From: Anaerolineae bacterium
Lineage (GTDB): Bacteria > Chloroflexota > Anaerolineae > E26-bin7
Assembly (NCBI GenBank): GCA_029933115.1
Contig: JAOZOT010000003.1
Span: forward strand, 1 to 22,004
DNA length: 22,004 bases
Reading direction: 5' to 3'
Notes under the pieces: model-generated
Seen by the model: only the letters and a program-made list of their open reading frames with translations
The model's database searches: none
Told to the model about the DNA's origin: nothing
Program-made: the position numbers and the translations under genes
Shown here: in pieces, positions 13,925 through 21,634 of the stretch
Layout of the letters: each line of letters begins with the position of its first letter
How positions within the stretch are numbered: the stretch's first letter is position 1

Positions 13925-14551
13925 ATGCCGATCACGTACCCACTCACGCCACCCAGCTCTCCACACCCGGACGCCAGGAACGTCTCCCTGGCTCCGGACG
14001 CGGCCGTGGCTGAATCCATTTCGCCGTTCACTTTCCAGCGCCAGGTCCAGGAGCACCAGGGCCAGCGATGGATCCTCACCGTGGAGCTCCCGCCCATGAA
14101 CCGGGACGACGCCGAAGAGTGGATCACTTTCCTTCTATCGCTGAATGGGAAGGCCGGGACATTCCTTTATGGGCCGCCCAGCTCCCGAATCCCCAGGGGG
14201 AATCCGGTGGGGACTCCACTCGTGAATGGAGTGGGTCAAACGGGACAGGATCTCGCCACCGATGGCTGGACGCCGAACGCTTCCGGAATCCTCCTGAAGG
14301 GCGACATGATTCAACTAGGAACCGGCGCGGACGCCCACCTCCATAAGGTACTCTTAGGCGCGGACGCGGACGGGAGCGGGGAAGCCACGTTGACGTTATG
14401 GCCGAATCTCCGAACGGCACCGGGAGACGGTGATCCTATTATCACAAGCGGAGCCGCGGGCCTCTTCGCCCTCATGAGCAACGCCATGGAGTGGGACGTG
14501 AACGTGGCCATTCACCACGGGATCTCTTTCGCCGCCCAGGAGGCGATCTGA
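13925..14551 (+). CDS. Distal tail structural protein
   Basis: The 208-residue protein is first after the tape measure, where distal tail proteins are found. It belongs to a recurrent phage type with SPFTFQRQVQEHQGQRWILTVELPPM (33-58), AEEWITFLLSLNGKAGTFLYG (63-83), TPLVNGVGQTGQDLATDGW, GDMIQLG and AMEWDVN. I recognise the pattern from many siphophage and prophage tails, usually listed without a firm function. A baseplate-hub ring role between tube and tip is inferred. ATG 13925 follows GGGAGG at 13914-13919. Its stop overlaps the next ATG by one base (TGATG). Confidence 0.75.
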   Translation: MPITYPLTPPSSPHPDARNVSLAPDAAVAESISPFTFQRQVQEHQGQRWILTVELPPMNRDDAEEWITFLLSLNGKAGTFLYGPPSSRIPRGNPVGTPLVNGVGQTGQDLATDGWTPNASGILLKGDMIQLGTGADAHLHKVLLGADADGSGEATLTLWPNLRTAPGDGDPIITSGAAGLFALMSNAMEWDVNVAIHHGISFAAQEAI

Positions 14552-15111
14552 TGCGGAATATCACGGGCGCGCTGGATACGGCTCTCCAGGCGGACCGGGT
14601 TCGCCCGGCCATCCTGGCGAGCTTCGGCACGTCCGGCGGTGACGTATTCGTGTGGTCCGGAGTGGGTGATCTCCTTTGGAATGGTGACACCTATCAAGGC
14701 GTAGGAAACTTCGGGGGAATCACCATGATCCAGGAAACGGAGCAAGTTCAGGCCACAGGCGCCCAGCTCATTCTCTCCGGGATTCCCTCCACTCTGGTTT
14801 CCATTGCTTTACAGTCCATGCAGCAAGGTCGACCGGCTCAGATTTATGTGGGCGCTTTCGATCTCACCACAGGGACCTTGATTGTGGACCCGTATCTGGT
14901 CTTTGAAGGGCTCACGGACGTCCCGGAGATTGACGATACAGGGGACACGGCATCCATATCGATCAGCGCGGAAAGCCGTTTAGTGAAGCTGGAAACGCCA
15001 TTGGTTCGTCGATATACAGACCTGGATCAGAAGCTCCGGGATCCTATGGATAAGGGATTCGAGTTCGTCCCCAGCCTCCAGGATAAACAAATTTTATTTG
15101 GAGGTGGCTAA
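14551..15111 (+). CDS. Tail hub/tip structural protein (DUF2163-like)
   Basis: The 186-residue protein sits between the distal tail protein and the NlpC/P60-like hydrolase, as do the gp12-gp13-type hub proteins of gene transfer agents. Recognisable pieces are VWSGVGDLLWNGDTYQGVGN (34-53), ITMIQETEQVQATGAQLILSG (57-77), GRPAQIYVGAFD and SISAESRLVKLETPLVRRYTD. The pattern is strand-rich, with the W.G..Y.G.G motif seen in DUF2163-like tail proteins. ATG 14551 is preceded by AGGAGGCGATC within the upstream gene. Base composition is already lower in GC than in the head genes. Function is inferred from position and pattern. Confidence 0.7.
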   Translation: MRNITGALDTALQADRVRPAILASFGTSGGDVFVWSGVGDLLWNGDTYQGVGNFGGITMIQETEQVQATGAQLILSGIPSTLVSIALQSMQQGRPAQIYVGAFDLTTGTLIVDPYLVFEGLTDVPEIDDTGDTASISISAESRLVKLETPLVRRYTDLDQKLRDPMDKGFEFVPSLQDKQILFGGG

Positions 15112-15554
15112 TGAAGCGCCAGGACTGGCCGGAACGTCTAGCGGAGTTCCTGGAGGAACGCCGGGGCGCCATATTCGAATGGGGCCGCCATGATTGTTGC
15201 CTCTTCGTGTGTGACGCGATCCGGGCCATGACGGATCTAGACGTGGGCTACCGCTTTCGGGGCCGGTACACCACCGAATCCGGCGCCCTGGACGCCATGC
15301 TGGACGAGTACGGGATGGAACACCTGGGGGAGCTGGTGGAGCTCGTGTGTCGGGAATTCGGGTTTCCGGAGATCCCGCCGAAGCGCGCCCAGCGTGGGGA
15401 CGTCATCCTGGTGAACGCGCCTCTGGCTTCGGACTCCATGTTCTCCTCGTGTCTTGGAATTGTCGCTCCTGGGGGCCGGGCGGCCGTGGCCTCCCCCAGG
15501 GGCTTCGTACTCTTCCCGGTGGGCCGCTTCCTCCGGGCCTGGGAGGTTGTTTAA
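15111..15554 (+). CDS. NlpC/P60-like tail-tip peptidase (DUF6950-like)
   Basis: The 147-residue protein opens with DWPERLAEFLEERRGAIFEWGRHDCCLF (5-32), the WG.HDC motif of the phage/GTA papain-like cell-wall hydrolase group; C29 is the probable nucleophile. Downstream are FRGRYTTESGALDAMLDEYG and RAQRGDVILVNAP with LGIVAPGG, the usual second half. No second catalytic residue can be assigned with certainty. In related tails the enzyme cuts peptidoglycan cross-links so the tail can cross the wall. It overlaps the hub gene by one base and ends two bases before the tip gene. The stop codon TAA lies in a GTTTAAACG copy at 15549-15557. Confidence 0.8.
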   Translation: MKRQDWPERLAEFLEERRGAIFEWGRHDCCLFVCDAIRAMTDLDVGYRFRGRYTTESGALDAMLDEYGMEHLGELVELVCREFGFPEIPPKRAQRGDVILVNAPLASDSMFSSCLGIVAPGGRAAVASPRGFVLFPVGRFLRAWEVV

Positions 15555-15556
15555 AC

Positions 15557-18247
15557 GTGCCGCCAGCCGTGGGGATAGTGGCCGGACTGGCTACCGTAGG
15601 TCTTGGGACGGCCCTGGGAATCGGTTTCCTTACGAAGATCGGCGTCTCTCTCCTCCTGTCCGCCGCTTCGGAAAAACTAGCCGGCCGATCTAGTGATCCG
15701 GAGCCGATCACCGGGAGCGGCCGGACACAGATGATCCGTCAACCCATTACAGCCCACCGGATTATATACGGCCAGGTTCGGGTGGGTGGTCCGATCACAT
15801 TCGTGCAGAATGCGCCTAGTCCTGCCGGTCTGGCGAATAACCAGCTTCAGCTCATTCTCACCGTGGCTTCCCATGAATGCGAGGAACTGTCCACCGTGTG
15901 GCTGGATGAAGAGGAGCTTCCCACCTTCACGGATCCCACTCCTATCGGAACCCGGTGGCAAGGTGGGGCCGCTTTTTATCGGTCTACCGGAACCACGGCG
16001 GACGATGATGCCCTGGGAACTGGTCTCCGTTCCCAGGCCCCTTCCACTAAATGGAGTACGGGGCACAGGCAAACAGGCCATGCGAAAATTGCTGCCGTCT
16101 TCTTTTGGAATCCTGTAGGCGTTATCCCCCAGGGGAAAGATCTTTTTCCGGGTTCTCTCCCGAAGGTAAATGTCCTCGTGAAAGGCCGGAAGGTATATGA
16201 TCCCCGGAACGGGGCGCATGATTATGATGACCCCTCCACCTGGGAATGGAGCGATAACGCGGCTCTCTGTTTGTTGGACTATCTCGCCGGATATCAACTG
16301 AACTCAGACGGGACAACCCGGGTCCCGGTCGGTCTGGGCGAAAACCTGGCCGGGATCGATACGGCTTCATTCATCGCGGCGGCGAATGTATGCGATGAAA
16401 CGGTTCCCCTTCAAGCTGGCGGGACGGAAGCCCGGTATACCTGCAACGGTACAATCTCCACCAGTGAAGAACCGAAGAGTATAATCCAAAAGCTCCTTAC
16501 GGCCATGAATGGGAAGCTGATTCGTACTGGTGGAGAATGGCGCGTCCTGGCCGCGTCCTACGTCACGCCCACAATTACACTCACGGAAGATGATCTGGAA
16601 GGTCCGGTGAAAGTGACTTCCCGTCTGGGCCGGAGGGAACTGTTCAACTCCGTTAAAGGCGTTTACGTAAGCCCGGACCAGGATTGGCAACCGACAGACC
16701 TCCCGCCCCTGGAATCAGCCACCTTTATATCAGAGGATCAGGGCGAACAGATATGGAAAGACGTGGTTCTTCCATTCACCACCAGCGCCAGCATGGCCCA
16801 GCGAATCATGAAAATAGATCTTCTAGCTGCCCGCCAACAAATATCCGTTGGACTGGCATGTAAGTTAACAGCGTTTCGCGTATTGTGTGGCGATACGATA
16901 ATGTTGACGCTCCCGCGCTTCGGGTGGACCAGCAAAGTATTCGAAGTGAAAGATTGGAAGTTCTCTGTTAGGGAAGGAGATACGCCCCGTTTAGGCGTGG
17001 ACCTGATCCTTCGGGAAACGGCGTCCGCTGTGTATGAATGGGATTCCAGTGAGGAAGATCCCGTGGACCCGGCGCCGGATACCGATTTCCCTGACGCCGC
17101 GAACGTCCAGCCCCCTACGAATCTAATCGTGACGGAGGGCCTGTACGTCACAGCGGACGGCGTGGCCGTGAAAGCGAAAGCCGTCCTGAACTGGACCGAA
17201 TCGCTGGATGCTTTTCTGGATGAATATCAGGTGGAGTTCAAGCTCTCCACGGATTCTATCTGGTCCGTGGCTGGCAGAACTGACACCGAAACATTCGAAG
17301 TACTGGACATGGTGGCCGGCACCTATGATTTCCGGGTAAAAGCCCTTAACGTCTTAGGTGTTTCCAGTGACTATGTGGTAGCTTCGAATGTTCAGATTCT
17401 AGGTTTGACAACGCCACCAGGGGATCCCAGCGGATTGACGATTCAGAAGATGGGGGGTCTGGCCGTTCTCCAGTGGACGCAAGCCACGGACCTGGACGTT
17501 CGTGTGGGTGGAAATTGCCTTTTCCGTCATTCGCCTGACACGGCCACGCCAGACTGGAATGAATCCGTGACAATCGGGGAGGCTCTTCCCGGGACGGCCA
17601 CCCTAGCAATCCTCCCCCTGAAGCCGGGGACGTACTTCCTGAAGTTTGAAGATTCCAGCGGGAATCAATCGGCCAGCGCGGCCACCGTAGAATCGGACGC
17701 GGCCACCGTTCTGGAATATGGGAATCTGAGCCAGATTGACGAACATCCCACGTTTCTTGGAACACATAACGGAACCGTGGGAGTGGACGGTGTTCTGAAA
17801 TTGGCGGGGGAAACGTTATGGGATGACTTCCCGGATGTGGACGCCGTCGTTGATGTGGATGGTGAAGGCGGAATCAAGTCTTCAGGGACTTACGGCTTCG
17901 CCACAAATCTGGACCTGGGAAGCGTAACGCGCGTCCGCCTTCGTTCCGTGGTAGCCGTTGTTATAGAAAATCAACTCGACCTTATAGATAGTAGGACGGC
18001 CCTGGTGGACACGTGGCAAGATTGGGATGGTCTGTTGGACGCGGCTATAGGAATGGATGCCCAGGTGTGGGTTCGGGCTACGAATGACAACCCAGGCGGT
18101 AGCCCCACCTGGACAGCCTATGAAAGATTGGATTCAGCGGAGTTTGAAAATCGCGCATTCGAATTTCAATGCCGGCTAACCTCTGGCGATCCGGCGTATA
18201 ATATACTAGTGAACACTCTCAGCATATTGAAGACGGAGCTGGTCTGA
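15557..18247 (+). CDS. Tail tip/host-specificity protein, J-like
   Basis: This 896-residue protein should form the tail tip that contacts the host receptor. It starts with a Gly/Ala-rich hydrophobic stretch (residues 4-35), then the J-like core: RQPITAHRIIYGQVRVGGPITF, PKVNVLVKGRKVYDPR, WSDNAALCLLDYL, EPKSIIQKLLTAMNGKLIRTGGEWRV, and LRETASAVYEWD at the end of the core. Two Fn3-like domains follow (about 518-615 and 616-712; KAVLNWTESLDAFLDEYQVEF, TYDFRVKALNVLGVSS). A C-terminal receptor-type region ends the protein. GTG 15557 is chosen because GGGAGG lies at 15541-15546 and it follows the peptidase stop. Longer upstream reading would overlap the peptidase. From ~15,700 the GC content falls and codons such as ATA, TTA and AAA appear. 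Confidence 0.88.
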   Translation: MPPAVGIVAGLATVGLGTALGIGFLTKIGVSLLLSAASEKLAGRSSDPEPITGSGRTQMIRQPITAHRIIYGQVRVGGPITFVQNAPSPAGLANNQLQLILTVASHECEELSTVWLDEEELPTFTDPTPIGTRWQGGAAFYRSTGTTADDDALGTGLRSQAPSTKWSTGHRQTGHAKIAAVFFWNPVGVIPQGKDLFPGSLPKVNVLVKGRKVYDPRNGAHDYDDPSTWEWSDNAALCLLDYLAGYQLNSDGTTRVPVGLGENLAGIDTASFIAAANVCDETVPLQAGGTEARYTCNGTISTSEEPKSIIQKLLTAMNGKLIRTGGEWRVLAASYVTPTITLTEDDLEGPVKVTSRLGRRELFNSVKGVYVSPDQDWQPTDLPPLESATFISEDQGEQIWKDVVLPFTTSASMAQRIMKIDLLAARQQISVGLACKLTAFRVLCGDTIMLTLPRFGWTSKVFEVKDWKFSVREGDTPRLGVDLILRETASAVYEWDSSEEDPVDPAPDTDFPDAANVQPPTNLIVTEGLYVTADGVAVKAKAVLNWTESLDAFLDEYQVEFKLSTDSIWSVAGRTDTETFEVLDMVAGTYDFRVKALNVLGVSSDYVVASNVQILGLTTPPGDPSGLTIQKMGGLAVLQWTQATDLDVRVGGNCLFRHSPDTATPDWNESVTIGEALPGTATLAILPLKPGTYFLKFEDSSGNQSASAATVESDAATVLEYGNLSQIDEHPTFLGTHNGTVGVDGVLKLAGETLWDDFPDVDAVVDVDGEGGIKSSGTYGFATNLDLGSVTRVRLRSVVAVVIENQLDLIDSRTALVDTWQDWDGLLDAAIGMDAQVWVRATNDNPGGSPTWTAYERLDSAEFENRAFEFQCRLTSGDPAYNILVNTLSILKTELV

Positions 18248-19131
18248 TGGCGCAACATGATTATGATATAGCGAACGGCACCGGGGCGGCCGTTCGCGCG
18301 GATCTGAACAATGTCCTGGACGCAATAGTGTCTCTGAATTCTGGGGCCACAGCCCCCACCACAACGTTCGCCTATATGCTGTGGTATGACACTACTGCGG
18401 ATGAACTGAAACTCCGTGACGGGTCGAACACTAACTGGATCACGGTTGCAAAGTTCACCACCACGGAGGGCTGGGTCTATTCCCGGGGCGTCCCTTTGGA
18501 CGTGGAAGAAGTTCAGTTTTCCGCGAATGATGCTACCCCGGACGTATCCGGCGGGATTCGTTTTGTGACGAACAATTCCATCGGTACGATCATTTCGAAT
18601 TTTGATGGAACACCACAAGCCGGGTGGAGGATTTTAGTCCGTTGTGGTGACGTGAACACATTCATTTCCAGCGCATTGACGCGGACGGGAATGCAAATTA
18701 CCTTACAGGTGGATGACGTTTTAGAGTTCGAATACGACGGAGCCGCCTGGAATCAAGTAGGTGGGACGGTAGGAATGGGCGTCTTCGTTCCCCTTGCTGA
18801 TCCGGATCAAATTGGGGACTGGATTAGCAGTTCCACAACCTCCTGGACCGATGTCACAACCAACGATGACGGAGTGAGGTATGGCGCGAACGCTGTGATG
18901 GTGCGGACGTTCATGAATCGGTCCTCCGGCTTCAATCAATTAAAAGTACGAAAGAACGGGGAGACGACGGACGATAACGGGGACTTTGTTTCTCAATCGC
19001 CTTCCACCGGTTTTGCAGACTCAAAAACCTTCGTGGTGGGCTTGGACAATAACGCGGTCTTCGAAGCGAGATTTACAAGTTCCTGGACGGCGACCACGAA
19101 CGAAGCCTATGTGATTGGATATTGGATCTGA
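18247..19131 (+). CDS. Tail fibre protein
   Basis: The 294-residue protein begins MAQHDYDIANGTGAAVRADL and continues with NNVLDAIVSLNSGATAP...YMLWYDTTADELKLRDGSN, a well-known N-terminal module of siphophage tail fibres and appendages that attaches to the tip. The rest is Thr/Ser/Asn-rich, lacks Cys except one, and looks like a beta-rich fibre or head domain ending in TTNEAYVIGYWI. ATG 18247 shares one base with the stop of the J-like gene. GC is about 50%, much lower than in the head genes, which fits recent exchange or fast evolution of receptor-binding genes. Confidence 0.75.
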   Translation: MAQHDYDIANGTGAAVRADLNNVLDAIVSLNSGATAPTTTFAYMLWYDTTADELKLRDGSNTNWITVAKFTTTEGWVYSRGVPLDVEEVQFSANDATPDVSGGIRFVTNNSIGTIISNFDGTPQAGWRILVRCGDVNTFISSALTRTGMQITLQVDDVLEFEYDGAAWNQVGGTVGMGVFVPLADPDQIGDWISSSTTSWTDVTTNDDGVRYGANAVMVRTFMNRSSGFNQLKVRKNGETTDDNGDFVSQSPSTGFADSKTFVVGLDNNAVFEARFTSSWTATTNEAYVIGYWI

Positions 19132-19138
19132 GGTAAAC

Positions 19139-19477
19139 ATGGCAAACGGCGGATTCAGAAGAGCATTAAAGATTGAATCGGGTGTGGTGGTAGATCAAAG
19201 GCCTCCGGGCCATCCGGATGCTACGGGGCCAAAATGGAAAGAAACGGATATTCCCGCGAATCTCTCTGCGAATCTGAATCGTCTCATGCGCGCTGGTGCA
19301 CTTACAATGCCGGCGGACACGTTAACAGTAGCCGCAAACTGGCAAGACCTGGTGAATGACAAAGAGAAGTGGACGCCGGGCGAAGAGGCGATTCTGATTC
19401 GAGCCACGAAGAACCGTCTGGCCTTCACCCAGGCGGAACTGGACCAGGCGAAGCAAGAACTGGAAAATGAGCACTAA
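19139..19477 (+). CDS. Tail-associated protein of unknown function
   Basis: A 112-residue protein begins MANGGFRRALKIESG and contains WKETDIPANLSANLNRLMRAGALTMPADTLTVAANWQDL. A helical end, RLAFTQAELDQAKQELENEH, looks able to form a coiled coil. I do not recognise the family. ATG 19139 follows TGAGGT, part of the preceding stop region. It lies between two fibre genes, so an appendage linker, trimeriser or fibre chaperone is possible but unproven. A TTG start at 19115 would overlap the fibre gene and is less likely. Confidence 0.6.
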   Translation: MANGGFRRALKIESGVVVDQRPPGHPDATGPKWKETDIPANLSANLNRLMRAGALTMPADTLTVAANWQDLVNDKEKWTPGEEAILIRATKNRLAFTQAELDQAKQELENEH

Positions 19478-19479
19478 CC

Positions 19480-20730
19480 ATGCAAGTTATCTTCCCGGGC
19501 GGTGGAGGTGGGGGCGCGGTAGACCTCCAGACGGCGTATGATTTGAGCTCCGCGCCGATCCTCGTCCTGGCGAGCTCGCCGGGGCCCTTCACGATCCGGG
19601 ACGCGGCCACGCCCCTGTCCGAAGCCTTCCGGGTGGAGACGAACGCGGCTGCCCTCCTCTTCCGTGTCACGGCTTCCGCCGTGGAGTTCGGCCAGAACTT
19701 GGACCTGAACGGGAACCAGATCACCGAAGCCACGGAGATCCGGGGAGCTGGGGACATCACGATCCGGCCGAACGGGGACACGGACGATGGTCTGGTCATT
19801 CGAACGGCCACGAATGAACAGGCGCTCCTTCCGGAGGACGATTCACGTGGTTTGTACTTCGGAGGATCCGCTGGCCTGGCGGCCGCCATCGCCGTGAACT
19901 GTCTGGACTCTCGTGGATGCCTGGAATTGCTCCCCCTGGGGAATGCCGGTTCTCCGCTCACCAGCGCCCCGGCGAATCCCGGAATCATAGCCTGGAACGG
20001 TATCTACGAAACGAACTTCGTCAATAACAATTTTGGCGGAGTGCTGAACGTCAACGGGACCTATCGGAATCAACAAAACGGATTCCCTTTCAACCATGGA
20101 TTGATCTTCAATCATGCAATCACGTATGAGAATCTGAGCGGAGCGGCCGCGAACTTCGGCCCGATCTTCACCCTGGTGGATCAGCCCCTGGTCAGGAGCA
20201 CCGGCGGAGCCCGGACGATCTCACAGCATAACAGTGTAAGGGCGCAACCCAAGTATGGGCCCCACACGGGAGGCGGAACGCTCACCCTTTCGAATGAGTG
20301 GTTATTCTACTGCGGTGGCCAGATCGGGGCCGGAACCACGGTAACACAGTGGACATGCTTCTATGTGGGGCCGCCCACGAATGCCGGCACCCTCACGGCC
20401 TGGACCGGAATCGACTTTCCAGCGCATTCCATCGGAACCACGCGAATCGGAATCCGCTCCGCCCTGGCTTCCCCAGCCACCTTCATTTCCCACACGGGGA
20501 CGGCGGCCGCGCGCTTCGGGGGAGAGGTGGAGATAAATGGGGCTTTAAACCATGATGGTTCTACCCTGGGATTCTACGGGGCCGCACCAGTGGCACAGTC
20601 CGCAGCATACACCGCTTCGAATGTGACCACGGATCGGACCTATGACGCGAACGCCACCACGCTGAACGAACTGGCGGACGTCCTGGGGACTTTGATCCGG
20701 GATCTTCAGGGAATGGGGCTCATCGGATGA
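19480..20730 (+). CDS. Putative tail appendage/fibre with Gly-run N-terminus
   Basis: The 416-residue protein starts MQVIFPGGGGGGAVDLQTAY. A repetitive beta-rich part follows: PFTIRDAATPLSEAFRVET, TASAVEFGQNLDLNGNQIT, EIRGAGDITIRPNGD. A long middle domain is rich in Asn/Gly/Thr/Phe (NFVNNNFGGVLNVNGTY). The end is GFYGAAPVAQSAAYTASN...LNELADVLGTLIRDLQGMG, a C-terminal piece shared by many phage and metagenome tail proteins. LNGNQIT and GDITIRPNGD segments recall repeat units of beta-helical fibres. GC returns to well above 60% at its start. Function as a structural appendage is inferred. ATG 19480 has only weak GAGC ahead and probably depends on coupling. Confidence 0.65.
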   Translation: MQVIFPGGGGGGAVDLQTAYDLSSAPILVLASSPGPFTIRDAATPLSEAFRVETNAAALLFRVTASAVEFGQNLDLNGNQITEATEIRGAGDITIRPNGDTDDGLVIRTATNEQALLPEDDSRGLYFGGSAGLAAAIAVNCLDSRGCLELLPLGNAGSPLTSAPANPGIIAWNGIYETNFVNNNFGGVLNVNGTYRNQQNGFPFNHGLIFNHAITYENLSGAAANFGPIFTLVDQPLVRSTGGARTISQHNSVRAQPKYGPHTGGGTLTLSNEWLFYCGGQIGAGTTVTQWTCFYVGPPTNAGTLTAWTGIDFPAHSIGTTRIGIRSALASPATFISHTGTAAARFGGEVEINGALNHDGSTLGFYGAAPVAQSAAYTASNVTTDRTYDANATTLNELADVLGTLIRDLQGMGLIG

Positions 20731-21149
20731 CAGCTCTAGGCGCGATCCTTTCCACCAGGGACGTCCTGGCCGTGGACGATCATGACCTGGGTGAGGCCAC
20801 CGGACAGTCCACCACGTCCGCCACGCTGGAAGACATCACCGGGACGTCCGTCTCCGTCACCCTGGACGGGACGGGCTCGATCCTGGCATGCATGACGGTG
20901 GAGACGTCCACCATGGGCGGGAGCCCGGCCACCGGAGCCTGGGCGATCTCGATAAATTCCGTAGACGGTCAGGAGATCGCGCGCTATCTTTCAGGGACGA
21001 ATGACACGGAAAGCGTTACCGTGCAAGCCCGGGTCACCGGCCTGGGAGCTGGGACGTATACCGTGGTGGAGCGTCATCGACGTATCTCTGGGGCCTCCAC
21101 CGTGAACAGTGACGTGGCACAGGTCATGGCCGTGGCCGTGGCTGCTTAG
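20727..21149 (+). CDS. Small beta-rich appendage protein, unknown
   Basis: The 140-residue protein overlaps the preceding gene by four bases (ATGA). Segments such as TSATLEDITGTSVSVTLDGTG (29-49), ACMTVETSTMGG, GAWAISINSVDGQEIARYL and GLGAGTYTVVERHRRISG alternate polar and hydrophobic residues. This suggests a jelly-roll or TNF-like sandwich as found in phage head-fibre or carbohydrate-binding proteins. I do not recognise a named family. Neighbouring fibre genes suggest a virion appendage or a fibre cap; this is an inference from context and composition. Confidence 0.6.
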   Translation: MTALGAILSTRDVLAVDDHDLGEATGQSTTSATLEDITGTSVSVTLDGTGSILACMTVETSTMGGSPATGAWAISINSVDGQEIARYLSGTNDTESVTVQARVTGLGAGTYTVVERHRRISGASTVNSDVAQVMAVAVAA

Positions 21150-21158
21150 GAGGAACAG

Positions 21159-21440
21159 GTGGCCGATCAGCTTACACTGGACCCGGGCCCGGAGCCCCTG
21201 GCCGTGGCTCTCACGATCTCCACGAAGCATGAACCCTACGTTCAGGAGCTATTCGCCCAGGAAGCCTTGAAGGGGGAAACGGTGGAACGGTGGATCCTTC
21301 GAACCCTCATTACACGCGCCATCCAGGCTCGATCCGCGAAGATCCGGAAGGGACTCCTGGATGAGTACCAGGAGCATTGCGCGGAGAAAGCGGCCGCCCT
21401 GGGCGTGGAAGCGGATCTGATCCTGGAGGATCTTCTATGA
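21159..21440 (+). CDS. Small helical protein of unknown function
   Basis: The 93-residue protein starts with GTG 21159, which has a strong ribosome site AGGAGG at 21148-21153. After a Pro-rich start (DPGPEPLAVALTI) it is mainly helical and charged (HEPYVQELFAQEALKGETVERWILRTLITRAIQARSAKIRK). The pattern resembles ribbon-helix-helix-adjacent or small tail-region proteins that cannot be named. It ends in an ATGA overlap with the next gene, so the three genes from 21159 form one translational chain. Confidence 0.6.
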   Translation: MADQLTLDPGPEPLAVALTISTKHEPYVQELFAQEALKGETVERWILRTLITRAIQARSAKIRKGLLDEYQEHCAEKAAALGVEADLILEDLL

Positions 21441-21634
21441 TCGCTGAGCCTGTTTTCCTGGTGGGCCAGAACTTCCTGGAGGAGATCCGGACGAAGCTGG
21501 GGAAACTTCCTTTTGACGAGGTGGCCCAGACCTTGAACCGATTCCGCGCGCTCCGGCCATTGGACCCGAAGCTGGTGGAGGGATTGACGCATGGCAACAA
21601 TAACGCGGATCATAGCGTTCCCGTTCAAGGATAG
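21437..21634 (+). CDS. Small protein, unknown, overlaps both neighbours
   Basis: A 65-residue protein starts at ATG 21437 in an ATGA overlap and reads MIAEPVFLVGQNFLEEIRTK, then PFDEVAQTLNRFRALRPLDP. The first two-thirds look like a short folded helical unit. The last ~15 residues (THGNNNADHSVPVQG) are read from DNA that also encodes the start of the next gene. I do not recognise it. Coupled starts and normal codon use favour a real gene. Confidence 0.5.
   Translation: MIAEPVFLVGQNFLEEIRTKLGKLPFDEVAQTLNRFRALRPLDPKLVEGLTHGNNNADHSVPVQG

Noticed and set aside
15347..15556. Longer N-terminus for the J-like tip protein
   Set aside because: It would run through the NlpC/P60-like gene in another frame and reads as low-complexity Gly/Pro/Arg. 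GTG 15557 has a ribosome site and the expected hydrophobic start.
18197..18202. TATAAT near the end of the tip gene as a promoter for the fibre gene
   Set aside because: No -35 element or TG extension is present, and the region is AT-richer, so a chance match is likely. The TATAAT at 16480 was rejected for the same reasons.
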